Source of the DNA: Sclerurus mexicanus
Taxonomy: Eukaryota > Chordata > Aves > Passeriformes > Furnariidae
Direction: 5' to 3'
DNA: 64,000 nucleotides
Assembly (NCBI GenBank): GCA_013396755.1
Contig: VWZF01007011.1
Coordinates: 196,980-260,979 of the forward strand
Shown in pieces: positions 24,305-37,535 of the stretch. The notes beneath the pieces were generated by a model. That model saw only the letters and a program-made list of their open reading frames with translations, was not told the origin of the DNA and did no database searches. The translations under genes and the position numbers were made by a program. Numbering within the stretch: the stretch's first letter is position 1; every line of letters begins with the position of its first letter.

Positions 24305-26767
24305 TAGAGTTTTCAAAAGTTAAAACATATCAAATCTGATTCTTTCTGTAATTTTTTCCCCAGCTTTTTAGTCTGGGTTTTCGGAAGGTTTAAGGATCAT
24401 ATATGTTATCAGCAAAATTTATAGGAAATCTTGTATGCAAGGATCAAGCACTATAACTCTTTGTATTAGTCTTTTAGTTAAGGAAAGAAAACTCAAATTC
24501 CATGAAAGCAAGGATGATTTGTATGTGAAAATTTTCTGTGTCATTTTGGGGATGCTGTTTGTAGGTATATATAAAATATTTTGTCTTCTCAGATGTCTTT
24601 TCAATTTCAGTCTTAACTGTGAATCTAACAGAGCAGAAATACAGTGCTAATCATTGAGAGTTATTCAACAGATGTATTCAACATCCCAGCCTACAAACTT
24701 TCTCCTATAAAAACAAAGTGTTGGTAAGGGCAAGTCATCAGGGTTGTATGACGCATGAGAAACATGGCTTTGGCTATAAAATCATCTGTGATTTCATGAC
24801 GTGAACAGAGTCATCAGGCAAAAGTAGTGGGATGTTATAAACAGCTGAATCTCAGGCTGATGGGGAAAAAGGGGAGCCCTTAAAACAGTCTTATTCTGAA
24901 AGAACTTGTCTTTCTTCACAGATATTGTTATGGGAAAGAAGAGGTTCAGAAAAGCACACTGAATTGAGAAATATGTCCTATCACTATACTCCCTGATAAA
25001 GTCTCTACCCACCATTCCTGTAGACATCCTTTAAGTGCTCTATTTTATGCCTTTCAGATGATTTACTGAACACTACTACAGTTCCAAACATCTAAATATT
25101 TCTCAACAAATGCAGCAAGGATTCGGAGAACAATTATTGATTATAATTCATAATTTTGCACTTTGTAAGGAAAGGTAATTTGTTATGACTCTTACCATTT
25201 CTACCAACACAAAAAAATTAAACTGGACTTTCAGGCACAGATTACTGTCAAGTAGGGGTTTTGTTTGTTTCTCTCTCTCTTCTTGAACATGTGCAAAGAT
25301 ATCTCATGCACTGCATATGTATCTCATTCATTGAAGGGCTCTGATAAGCCTGTCATATGGTTATCTAAAATCTTAATTCTGTTTTCACAGAAGTATGTAT
25401 TATACAGCTTTTTATTAAAATGACATTTGATGGAGTCTTAACCAAGAGTTAACAAGTTAAAAATTTCACTTTTTAATCAGTTCAATTTCAAGGTTTACAA
25501 CTAAGTATTTCTATTCAAGTTTCACAAAGACCTAGAGTAGGGGAAAAAAATTGTGAAAATGATGTCTTCATTGAATCCAACATTTATGACTTTTTGTAAC
25601 TAAACCAAAGTACAGTAGAGACCTAAGAGTAAGAATAGTCTTTGTCTTATTTCTCCTTAGCAGGTAGTCATAGCCTGAATGTTGGAGGTGTGAACTGGGT
25701 TAGTGGAAAGTGATGGAGAACATAAATCATGACAGTAAGTACATTTGGAAGACAGCTGTTGAACTCAGATCTTCCTAGCAATAAAACAGCATTAGGGATG
25801 GTGTTATTGCTGCCTATAATATTTTTTGGGTTTTAGTATGTGCCATCAGGATGAAAAACTGCATGACTCCAGGCTATCATATATTCAGGTAGTGTCAATT
25901 ATGTCAAAGTAGGTGTGTAGTTCATGACTTATAAAAAGGTTCACTTAGCGTGGAGAAAATTCATATTGCTTTATCTAAAATTCAACTGAAATTGTGGGAA
26001 ACTGGAACTCAATAATATAAAGTTTCCTGAGGGTTGGCAATAGTTGTCTTCTGGAGGATTTTGTTTGTTTGCTTTTCTTTTGTTTTCTTTTATTTTTCTA
26101 TTCATGATAATTACAAGACCAAGTAAGAAATTGTTACCAAACAAACAAAAAAAGCTTTTTTGTTTCTTGTAAAATATAGATTATGCAGTTCTTCATCTTA
26201 AACACTTTATTTTACTTATTAGTATTATATAAGACAAAAGACTTTCTAAGGGAAACTTGTGTTACACATTCCATCTATTCTATTCTACTTTAAAAAAAAA
26301 TAAATATGTTGTGTAAAATTATATGCCCTTTAAATGAAGGTATACAAACAAAAGAAATTCATGTCTTCTGAAGACCAAGTCTTTTACTAAACATGTCGAA
26401 AAAACTTTAGCATATTTCAAAACATAAACCAGTTACAAAAGCAGCATTGAGATTATTGTAATAAAACCAAATATGTTAGTGCCTTATAGAACTATGTACT
26501 TTTTCCAAACTAGATACCAGCATTGCAATGATTTCTATCATTGAAGTATGAGTATGTCAGCATTAAATTATGCAAGACTTTAGCTCAACAGAACTGCAAT
26601 AGTGATGCTTGATATTGAACACATTCCAACCATGCAAATGATTCAGGTTGAAATGATAAATGATTAAACATAAAGTGTTCACTTTTAAGCAGCATAGTTT
26701 AATGCTTTTAAAACTGTTATCATATTCAATTTCCTGAGCATCTTCCAGTCTAATTCAGCACAGCAGT
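24305..26767. other. AT-rich DNA, no gene seen
   Basis: No supported gene. A T/C-rich run lies at 26059-26100. An imperfect palindrome centred on GC at 26154-26155 (A-rich arm, T-rich arm) lies at about 26143-26166. Confidence 0.55.
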
Positions 26768-26787
26768 TGATGTGATGTGATGTGATG
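26768..26787. repeat. (TGATG)4 tandem repeat
   Basis: Four exact TGATG units in a row, about 75 bp upstream of a CR1 copy. Confidence 0.9.
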
Positions 26788-26860
26788 AACTACTTCTGGA
26801 CAACCCAAAAAGACTTGGTTTTCATGCCTTGCTTGAATGACTTTCTGGTGACTATTAGGC

Positions 26861-28130
26861 TATTCAGGGAACTACAGTCTGGTCAGCCTTACTTCAGTCT
26901 CTGGGAAGGTGATGGAGCAAATAATCTTAAAAGCCATTTAAGCCTGGAAACATATTAAAGACAAAAAGGTAACAAGCAACAGTCAGAATGAATTTCTGAA
27001 GAGGAAATCAAACCTGACCAAACTGAAGGGCTTCTGTAAGAAAATGAGTGATTTGGGGATTGAAGAAGAGTAGTGGATGCTGTTTACTCTGGCATTAGTG
27101 AGGATTTCAGCACTATATTTTGTAACATCTTCACAGGAAACCTAATTAAATATGGACTACAAAACTGGGCAACTGTCTAAATTACTGCAATCAGTGGCAT
27201 GAGTCCAGCTGGTGGCTAGTCAGTAGTGGTGACCTGAGAGGTCCAGTGCTGCTTAAAACAACAAGGAATGACCTGAGCAATGTGCGAGAAGCACACCCTT
27301 AGTCTGAAGACAATAAAAAACCTGAAGGAGTGATTCATAGACCACATGGTTGAGACATCATTCAGAAGGAACTCACCAAGTTGCAGAAATGGACCAACAG
27401 GATCCCCAAGAAGTTTTTAATCGCAAAAAGTATTGTCCCTAGGGATGCATAATACATGCCAGTACATGCTGGGGACCCACTGAAACAGATTTTTTTCATT
27501 GTTCTAGTGAACAAGAAGTTGAACATGAGCCAGAAATGTTGCCTCTTGTGACAATGTAAACCAACAGAAATATGGCTACCTTAGGCAGAGCATTGTCAGC
27601 AGGTCAAGGGAGGTGATCTTTCCTTTCTGCTCAGCCCTGCTGAGTCACATCTGGAGTGCTGGGTCCTGTTTTGGCCTCCCCAGTATGAGGTAGATGAACA
27701 CATACTGGAGCACATCCAGCAAAGACTCACAAAGATAACAAAAGTACTGGAGCATCTGGAAATGCTGAGAGAGCTATGACCATTCAGCCTGGAGAAGAGC
27801 AGGATTAGGGGCATTTGAGCAACACATATAAATGGTCCAGAATAAATCAGCAGGGACAGACTCAGTGGTGCCCACTGACAAGACACAAAGGGCACAAACT
27901 GAAACACTGGAAATTATATTTAAACATAAGAAAAAAACTTTTTACTGTGAGGGAGGTCACAGAATGGAAGAGGGTACACAGAGATTGTAAAGTCTCCACC
28001 TTTCGAGATATTAAAAATTCAACAGAGCATGGCCCTGAGCAATGAGACTCATGCCACCTTGCTTTCATCAGGGAGAGCTGGACTGGATGATCATCAGAAG
28101 TCCCTTCCCACCTCAACTCTTCCATTTCTG
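26861..28130 (+). mobile_element. CR1 LINE, RT start to 3' end, plus strand
   Basis: This begins with text equivalent to the RT start (NYSLVSLTSVSGKVMEQIIL) at about 26868-26927 and continues through the fingers/palm. It then reaches the conserved 3' part (CTGGAGCACATCCAGCAAAG near 27707; ATGACCATTCAGCCTGGAGA near 27776; ACTCAGTGGTGCCCACTGAC near 27861). It ends at the 3' untranslated end (GGACTGGATGATCATCAGAA near 28079, tail TTCCATTTCTG at about 28130). The catalytic FADD region is deleted or unrecognisable near 27260-27300. No long frame is intact. The copy is about 1.27 kb, moderately old and immobile. Confidence 0.88.
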
Positions 28131-31100
28131 CCTACTCCAGTACCTTGAGCAACTTAGCCAATAGTCATAGGGAGATGCAATGTTACTGATATTTCACATT
28201 AATCAGAAGCAGAACTTTTTTTTTAATAGTTATCTTTAAAGTAAGGAATAATCCACGAAAAGGCCAGATATATTTTAAAATTTATCCCAAGGATAGTACT
28301 ATTGTGTAATACTACATACTTTCAGAATTTTGCAGTACGTTGCAGAATCTTCAACTTTATTGCCTGAAACAAGAATTGCAAATTAAGAGATGAACACCTT
28401 ATGACTCTGTTTTAATTTATTTGTAGAAATCCATTTGAAATTAGCAATTTGTTTGAATTGACCACAACTTGAATTACTATGTCAAATATTTTTTTTTTTC
28501 CATAGTGAAACTCTCATAAATCTTGTTTTAGAAATACAGTAGATGACAGGAACTATTCCATTCTGGCTATTTGGAGAACTTAATAGAAATTATGATAATG
28601 ATTAGACCTCAACATTATAGAAAAAAAAAACAAACAAACAAAAACTCAGTCACATTTTAGAAGAATATTATGAAAACTGTAAAGATTTGGATTTTAAATC
28701 CACTGACCATATAATGATTTTGTTTTATTAAGAGGAAAAAAAAATACATTTTCATGAATCCTTTAATATTCTATTCTTCTATTTCACCTTTACAGAAATA
28801 CATGCATTCCTGCATCCACATCTGGTTTTAGAAGTGTTTGGTAGTTTCTCAGAAACCTGAAATCTTACACATACCAGTGGATCAACTTTGTTAGGTTTGA
28901 TTTAATCTGGGAAAAAAAAAAAAAAGTCTTTACAGGAAGCAAACACCCTGTTCTTTTACAGGTTCCATGACCATCTTTACAACATCCCCTAAGGATACAC
29001 TAATAGTTGGGTCTATTTCATTTTCCCTAACAAAGCAACAGAGATTAGGTCTTGCAGTTCAAAGAATTAAGTTTCCTGCCTAAATGGTATAATTGAAAAC
29101 CTATGTTTGCTCAAACATAAATAACCAAGAATGATGACTTTAATCCCAGAAGAGTTGAATATGCCCTTGCGCATGGCTCAAAAATGGCACTAAAAGCTTT
29201 TTTTTCCTGTGATACTGTGATTTTCACTCATTTCACTTGTGTCATCCTCTAGTTAGATGTCAGTCATAATTACATACAGTGAAATATTGTTAAAATTATA
29301 GAAGAATTACCATCAGAATGAGATAGAGTCTGAACATTACCAGTGATATTGTCAAGGTTCGTAGACATCTTCTGTACAAGTCTTGCTATTGAAACTACTC
29401 GTGGGGTTCTTAGTGCACCATAGCACTGTAATCGGAAGATTAGCTTATGCAAAGAGCCTAAAACTACAAGCTTGAAGTTTAGTGAGATAAATCTTTTGAT
29501 ATGAAAGGAACAAAAAAGTACCTGAATCTATGAAGCTGAAAATCTGGCATGAACGCTCAGTGAAATAACCAGTATTGAAACAATGTAGAGTGAACAGAGA
29601 TCCCAACACATTTGAATTTTTTATCTAAATGAACTGATTTTAGTGACTGAATCTGCAACAGTTTAAAATATTTCAGAATAGGAAGAGAAAGTAGATCTAA
29701 TGTCAGTCATGATTATATACCAGCAACTATGAGAGAGCTGAAAATCCTGGAAACCACAGCATCCTAACCTGAAATGGGCAATTGAAGATTAAAGGATATC
29801 TTTAAGGTGACTTTCCTTAGTATGTTTATGAGTCACAACCTTTGCTCGTAGAACTGTGTGGACTGTTGTTTGTTCTCCACAAACAAAAACCAAAACATAT
29901 TCTTTCTTTTTTTCAGTCTTGTGAAGCATAAATATGAAAAGGTATGAGGGGAATAGTCTCTTAATGAATGTGTATAATTCTTGCTAACAATTATTAGAAT
30001 GCTGTGCTTGTATTTGGTATTGTCTCATTGCTACTATTTACATCTAAATAGAATTTGAAGAGTTAGTTTTTGTTATACTACCAAAGAGAAAAGCTGTACA
30101 CAGGGGTTTTCTTTAAAGCAGTTTGACTTAATCATCAGTAAAGTTATAATTACACTGGCTCATTTAAGCCCTACATAGTTAGATTACTAGCTTCTAAAAT
30201 TATTTTGGCTTGTTTTGTTTTGTTTAAAAAAAATTTAAAAAAAATCATGAGAAAAGGAAAACATTATTTTTTCCTTACCCAACTGAAACCAAAAAACATT
30301 CTACAACTCAATATTCTTCATAGTCTTCATGCTCATTCCACTGGAAATGCTTAAGTATCAAAAGGAGAAAGTATCAAGTAATTTATTCTACAAATCCTCA
30401 GCCTAAAAGTCTTATACTAAAGCCTTGTGGTGCATTGTACATCATAGATAACAATCCATTTAATTAAATATTCCTATTTACAGAATTCAATGGTTATCAA
30501 TTTCAGTAATCAAAAATTGTGCCCTAAATTATTTGCAACTGAAGTATTCTTGGTTGGAGTTATGAGCACATTCCTGAGTGGGAAATTTGAGCACATTTCT
30601 TATAGGTCTTGTAAAAATACTTCTTTCTGTAGGATCAGTAGTTCTCTGTGTGTGTAGGGGATGTGTGTGTGTATAATTACAATATGAACTAACCACTAGA
30701 CTGAGGTCACTACTGTCACCTATCTGAGATGTTTCAAAATTGTTCAGCAATGTTGCTAATACTTTCTAGAGTTGGAAATTTGCAAGTAATCTGTTTAAAG
30801 ACGTGACATCACGAGATCACTATCACTTGTGCACCAGCAGCACCAAGCCAGATCTCTTTGAAATATCAACCATAAATTCTAATGAAAATACTGTTTTATA
30901 TTAAAACCTCCTTTGTTTAAAAGTACAGACCTAAAGTCAGCAGAACCATGATTTCGTTCAAGTGAGCTGATCAAGGTAAAAAAGGTTACTCAAAACTTAC
31001 TCAGTTTGTTAGAAAACCTAGAAATAACAACAAAATCTTTTTACCCCTGAATACAAAAATTAGTTTTGTAAGTGAACCATATAGTAGAGAGCTTCCTGGC

Positions 31101-31622
31101 CATCTGTCTGTGATGATCTCAGATCTAAAGAAATATTAGAAGAATAACATTAGTATCTTATATCTGGCTCCATGTTATAGTAAAGCTCATGTTATAACTA
31201 AGACAAGTACATGTGAACGTTTTTAACTGAACTAATTTAAATGTATCCTCCAAAAAAAGGAAGCTATGCAACACTTTGAAATTGCAGAAAGTAAATTTGC
31301 ACCACTATTTCCAGAATAATGTTGATAGAGATTCAGTTTTATAAGATTTTAATTTTTCAGTCATACTTCTTAAAAAAAAATTGTAAAGTGTAGTAATATT
31401 GTCACCAAAAAAACCCAAACAATCTTACTTTGCATATTATGCAAATCAAGGAAGCTCAATACTGAGCTACAGGAACAGCTAGAAAAAGATTTCAGATATT
31501 TTAAATTCCTGTTTCCATTGAGAATTCCTCTTGCATCATGTTCTCTTAATTTTACTACAAAATAACGTGTACATACTAGATAACATAACTTCTTTTTTTT
31601 TTCCTTTCCCTTGTGCTTCTAG
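28131..31622. other. AT-rich DNA with short simple repeats
   Basis: No gene seen up to the exon-like unit at 31.6 kb. Simple repeats include A10 with (CAAA)n at 28620-28644, and (GT)n at 30646-30673 interrupted by AGGGGA. Open frames are 60-73 codons with no recognisable motif. Confidence 0.55.
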
Positions 31623-31693
31623 ATCTAGCATCTTTTACAGGAAAAAGACTGAGAGAGATGTTATTAAAAGACGCTCTAGTATGAGAGTTGCAG
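31623..31693 (+). other. Candidate 71-bp exon with splice signals
   Basis: A long pyrimidine tract (31591-31620) ends in TTCTAG. After 71 bp comes CAG followed by GTAATC, a reasonable donor. Only one of three frames is open: it starts after one base, gives 23 codons including FYRKKTERDVIKRRSSMR, and leaves one base over (intron phases 2 and 1). The intronic continuation stops at TGA (31701-31703). The peptide is basic with an RRSS run, but I do not recognise the protein. Such pseudo-exons also arise by chance in long introns. Confidence 0.22.
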
Positions 31694-33569
31694 GTAATCC
31701 GTGAAGCATTTCTTTGTCTGTATTTAATAATGATCATATTTCTCTGTGCATTTCAATCTCTACAGCTTCTTAGTCAGTCTTTTCTATATGCAGATAACTA
31801 CAAGTTGTAGTTTCATTAAAAACAGTAGAGCTACTCCTAAATTTTATTTGTGAGATAAAATCTGATTGCTATTGATGTTGAGAGTAACACCTTGCACCTG
31901 TCTCTTCAAATACCTGGATTCACAGTTTTGTACCAATAACAATCTTCAAATCTACTACTCCATTTGCCAATCAGATACAGTGTTACATCTGCATAACGCC
32001 AAATCTTTTTCAACAAAGAGCCTTTATGATCTGTACCCTGTCTTTTAAATCTTCCTCAAAGTTGTGGTGTAACTCATGAGTGTAGAGGCTCACAAACTAC
32101 ATTCTTACACTAGGTATCATCTCTTCTCTTCTTTTCTTCTCTTACTACACATTTGTTCATCCAAATGTGTGCGCACAGAGTACCAAGTCCAAAAATAAGG
32201 GGATATTAGGGTGTGCTACTCACACCATGTCTTCTTTACAAGTGAGGAAACATCCAAATTATAATCTACTTACTTCCAACAAGAATGTAAACATTGGTTT
32301 CACAGTAAGAATACTACCCTTGAATAAAACTTTGTACATGGTTCCAAAGATCAAATTTCTTCATTGTTGTCTGTCTTATATTTGAGCTAGCTCCAGAAAC
32401 TTCACAAATCTAGTCTCACTAGAAAGTTCAGAGAGGTGATTTGCAATTACAGTCCTTCCCACAACTCTAGTTTGTGTCAAGTAATTCCCTCTCCCAGACT
32501 TCTCACAGGGCTTTAAGAATTTTTTTTTAAATCAATTAGACCACATGCTATCACAGAAGCACCAGATTGTTACTTTAAGAAGTATGCCCTTAATATGCCA
32601 GAAAAATGCAAAAACTGAAGAGAGACTACCTATTTTTTCCCCATTCTTCTTACTTCCTTGCTTTGATGTTGGTTTATCAATATCTCCAGCAGAATCCCCA
32701 CACTACCCAGGTTTGTCAAGTAACTTACTAGTGTCTGAGACAACAATACTATGAATCAGCTGCAGCTCTCCTTACATCATCATGATTTCACTGTTTACAT
32801 AGAATTTTGAAAAGGCATCATAAGTGCCTGACATCTGCTTGAACAAGGACTAAGAGAAAAGTAACATGGAGCATAAAAATTATCCCCTAAAAGGAATTCT
32901 CAGTAGGTAATCTGATAAACATTTTTCCTTGGGTAAGAATATCTAGGTTTTTCCTACAATTGTTTGTAGATATCACTGACAAAACCCTGAAATGAAGCAA
33001 GGGTTGCAAGCTTAAAGTAGATGTATTTGACTTCTCTAATGTGTCTGATAGGTTCATTTTATCACTGCACTTAGAAGTATTCTGTCCAAATTGCTACTAT
33101 AAAGGAGGCACTGTAAAAAGAGAAATTGCTCAAGAAAGCAATAACACACTTCATCAGGCAAATTGAAACATGAATATACAAGTCTCATGGTTGATTGAAA
33201 ATATCTGAACTTTGATCTTTTGGATTGTAGACACAGATATAGAGTTTCCTTGTAACATTTTCATACACTTTATATTTTTAAACATAATACAGCATCAGTA
33301 GTTAAACAATATCATCATCTTGACTTGTGTATTAACTGAATAGACATGTTTCACAAATTTGGTCTTGTTTACTCAATTTTTAGTTGTTTTATTTCCTGAG
33401 TAAACCTTCAAGAAATATAGTCAAGTTTGCAAGTATTGAAAACTGAAATATTTTTCAGAGCTTCTCAAAAGCACTTAAACTTTGAGATATAATTCACAAA
33501 AAATGACAGTAGTAATTATGAACCCTGGACCTTTCAATTTTGATCTGATTGTGAACCAAAGGGTCTGAG
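31694..33569. other. AT-rich DNA, no gene seen
   Basis: A polypyrimidine (CTTCT-like) stretch lies at 32119-32142. Three 60-72-codon plus-strand frames at 31866-32754 have no recognisable motif. Confidence 0.5.
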
Positions 33570-33993
33570 TGTCAGGGTCCTGAGTAAGTTATAGTCCCTA
33601 ACCAGCCTCACCAGGGGGCTTTCTCATCCCTTTCATGGTCCCAGGGGATCCATCTAAGCTAAGATGGGAGCTTTCAGTCCCACCTAGGGTTATTTTGTAG
33701 TTGTGCTGTTCCACAGTCCTTGTTTCTGAATAGACCTGAACTTCATCTGGACAGAAGCTGTGTCTTCTCTTCTACTTTCACCTTCCTCCTTGGACAAAAT
33801 GGACTTTGGACCTGGTTTATTCCTCTGCCTTGTCTAGTGCTTCTGATGTACACCTTTGCCTAGTTCTGCCCATGATTATCACACTCAATGGGATTGCATC
33901 AGTCCATGAGAGCTTGGTCTGCTCTGGGGTCCCCCTCAGCCAGAGTCTCCCTGGCTTGTACAAATCCCAGGGCAATTTGGCTGCTCCCTGACA
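33570..33993. mobile_element. Probable solo LTR, 424 bp (TGTCAGGG...CCCTGACA)
   Basis: The unit begins TGTCAGGG and ends with its exact complement CCCTGACA, giving retroviral TG...CA termini and an 8-bp terminal inverted repeat. It is clearly less AT-rich than its surroundings. The flanking heptamers GTCTGAG (33563-33569) and GTCAGAC (33994-34000) match at five of seven positions, a possible decayed target duplication. An AATAAA lies on the minus strand (33816-33821); I see no clear TATA box, so orientation is open. A small terminal-inverted-repeat DNA transposon is an alternative. Minus and plus 61-codon frames inside it are not genes. Confidence 0.5.
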
Positions 33994-36879
33994 GTCAGAC
34001 ACAAGTGATTAATTCATGTCAAAGAGTCAGAGTCCATATACTTGTCTGAATTACTCTGTTTAATTTAGTAAGTTAATGTGAAATAAGACCATTTGTCACA
34101 TGAGTCAATCACTTGATCTGATTGTCATTCATGCTAGCACTGGCAAGCCAATAGCATGGTTTACTCATGTGTAAACAAATGGCAGAATTATTCCTTTGGG
34201 AATAGTTTATTATTCTATTACTGTTTCTACTTCAGGAGTACCCAGAAGCCTAAGATATCTGGTATAGAATAACATGATTATCCTAAAATTAACTTCTGAA
34301 ATCACACTGGAATCAAAACTTATATGTATGTTTTCTTTTTGTGATATCAAAGAAAATAGTAGTATACTTTTCCATCTGTTCTGTGCTAAAAAGCTGATTT
34401 TGCATGGGATATGTTCTGATGAAATACTAAGACCCTGTGAGACCTATGAGATCTGCGAGCACTCTTCCTTTTTTATTATACTCCTGATTAGATTCACTAT
34501 CCGCTTAAGTGGCAAAATGGAGAGATTGCACACAACACTGCTGCTATTCCAGCAGTATGCTGTATACCTTTTCCCACTTTCTCCTAGTCCATCAAAAATG
34601 CAACAACAAGATGTCTTCCTGGTGGTCACTTCTCATCATAGTATATATATGTCTGACAATTGCAAACTTATTGAAGAAAATGAGACAACTCTTTAATTCT
34701 TCAAAAGTCAGAGAATGGTAATGGTTTCAGGAAGTGAAAATCTTGTTTTGAGTGATTTTTTTGGTTTTTACTGAAAACTTCGGCATAAGTCTGACAGACT
34801 AATAGCAGAAATAAGACTTTTACTGGTATTATATGATTATATTATATTATATTGGTATTATTTTAGAAATATTTAATCTCTGTGCCAAGAAGAAAGCACT
34901 TGACATTGTTCCTTAAAGCAGAAATTTTATGCAGAGTACCTCAGGATCAAGGTAAAAAAAAATATTTTTCTAGCTCAAATTCATGGCAGTTTCTGGTATC
35001 TTTTAATTCTATACTTTAAACTCTCTATCTCTGACTTTGGAATCCAGGAATAAGAAGTTGCTGGAACTTTTCATATAATAATTAGCATTATACTAAACAG
35101 ATTTATTCTGTTTATGTCATACTTGAAACAAGTTTATCAATTAGTTTCATTGATATCCAGGAAACGAGAAAAAAAGTTAGCCATGCAGACTCCCTAATAT
35201 ATTCAGGTTCTTTAGGAATATGTATTGATCAGTCTCCAAAACAATACTTTGCTTGTTCCATCCATAGTCACAACCACATTTTCCTTGTCCTAATTCTGCT
35301 ACAATTTTGGGCTTTAATTTAGCATAAGGTCTTTAACCCCTTCACACATTTGCTTTACAGTAAATTCCCTATTTGCTTGGCAGTCTTGGTGTGAATGGAT
35401 GACTTTCAGTGCCTGCCTCTTTTTTTAACCAATATTGTGTTCTCCCTTTAGTCTCCTAATTTGTTTTTTTTATTCAAAATTATACATTTCAGCCTATTAT
35501 CTTTTTTTGATAGGTTTGTTCTGCACTTCTTTAGCATCAACAGAACTGAGATAATTTCCCATTCCTTCCATCATATTTCATATCCAGAAAACACTGGACA
35601 CAAAAATTGAAGAGGAAATAATATAAGATGGAGGGGAGAATTTTTTTTTTTTCAGCAAATGAATTGTCAGGTATAGGCAGGTCTCTACTTAACATCTTCA
35701 AGTCCAGATGTTGCAAAGGACTATAACTTAGGCCTTTGCAGATTTTCACTGAAATGATAAATGTCATCAGAAGGTAATCCCTGACTAAATTAACCTAGTC
35801 TAAAGCAGTGAGGTGAGATACATTTCATAGAAATACAAATAATTGATTATTTTCAATGAGAACCAAGCAATACATTCTCCTGATTTCTTGTTCTTGGAAG
35901 GAACTAATTCACTGAAGCTGAGGCAACAAGTGAAGTTTAGATTTCTCAGTGTTTAGGTTCTCCTGAGTGAAGTAGAAATCTAACCCAGACATTTCTCTAG
36001 GAGTATTTCCACCAAGGTTACTGTATTTTATCAAAATGAAAACAATTAGAAAACAATTTTGCTATAAGGACTGTGCCTTTACTATATATAGAATCTCATA
36101 AAAGAATACTATAAACTGTACAATAAGAAACAAGTTTTGCAAGCACTGTATTTTGATTGCTAACAAAACTTTCTGTAAATATGACTCAAAATATTTCACA
36201 TCTTTAACAGAGAAATGTTTCTGCAGCAATCTGAAAGAATGAAAGGAAGAATGTGTAAAGTGAAAATAAACTAAAAAGCATCAATAAAACTTTAAAAAAA
36301 AACCCTAGGACAAATTTTGAATATAGAAGCTTTCTGTACAATAAACAAATTATTTTTTGAAATATCACAGGAAAACACATCATAGTGTAATGATCTCAGA
36401 TGGCTTCTGTTTTATATTCAGAGAACAGTCCTGTTCATATATTGCATACATTCAGCCATTTTGAATACCAATTTTAGAAGTATTTTCTCTAGTTTAATGC
36501 TTAGAATAGAAGGTTAAAGAAGCCTGAGTTTCACCATTTTCTTCATGCAGATTACTTTATTTTAATAATAATGAGACAGTTCGTTTTATTTAAAGTGTTC
36601 TGGGGCTTAGTCAAGCACATAATTAAGACATACCTGAAAGTAGACATGTAGTCCAGAAAGATATAAACAGAACAGTCTTTATGAAACTTCATTTTTTGAC
36701 AACAAGACATTTAACTACATTTTGTGCTCCATGTTTTGAATGATGTAAATTCTAGTATTTCGGGTCTGTAATTTGTTTTATTTTTGCGCCTTACAGATAC
36801 TGTATGATATTTACAGAATAAAAGCTTTGTATCTCAGTGTAAAACGGTTGGTGAGAGGAACAAATCTTTTTCCTAATTT
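33994..36879. other. AT-rich DNA, no supported gene
   Basis: A 140-codon plus-strand frame (34274-34696) has no recognisable family features and is within chance range. An (ATATT)-like run lies at 34829-34852 and T runs near 35641-35652. Confidence 0.5.
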
Positions 36880-36960
36880 AAAAAAAAAAAAAAAGAGAGA
36901 AAAGACATCAGAGCAGTTAGACAGTGATGACAGGAAGGAAAAAAAAAACAAAAACAACAC
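36880..36960. repeat. A-rich/purine-rich low-complexity tract
   Basis: A14 followed by GAGAGAAAAG text and a second A10/CAAAAACAAC stretch. Confidence 0.85.
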
Positions 36961-37535
36961 TGATTTGTGAATAAAGTTAGACACAGGATGAATTTAATTA
37001 ACAAGCTGAAATGACAAAATGTGTGAGTTCATTTAGGAGTAACTGTGAAGTTGCACACTAAAAGTTAGCAGCCAAGACAAGAAAATGGAGAATTTTGTGA
37101 GATAACAGAATCATGGTAGTGTAGCAAAATTGTGAGCTATTGAAAAAAATAATAAAGAAAGAAAAGGCATGAGTTAGTCATGTATGCTAAAATTATTAAC
37201 ACTATTTCTGATATGAGAAAAGGACTAAAGTAGAACTAATTTGGATCAAAACTAGTTTAGAAAAATAATATATGCTGGTATAATGCTGGAGATTTTGCCA
37301 TAAAGTCAAAGGGAGAGTTTAGGGACAATCAGATCTGTATCTGTTAAGAACAACAACTACAGCAACAACTATAAAAGTGTTAGAGAGATAAATACTGCTG
37401 AAACTATGTTATAATGAAAGTCTTGGCATTCTCAGCTATCAATTAGAAACCAAATGATAGCACTAACTGTATTCCAGATATTACTGAATAAGATAGTCAC
37501 AACTAATTAAGCTAAAAGGCTTTGTAACTTATTTT
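36961..37535. other. AT-rich DNA, no gene seen
   Basis: Nothing recognisable in this spacer before the long CR1 copy. Confidence 0.55.

Noticed and set aside
26143..26166. A-run/T-run palindrome as a possible terminator-like hairpin
   Set aside because: It is a simple low-complexity palindrome in vertebrate DNA; intrinsic terminators do not apply.
34274..34696. 140-codon plus-strand ORF
   Set aside because: No recognisable motif, no splice or promoter context, and a length within chance range for this amount of AT-rich DNA in six frames.
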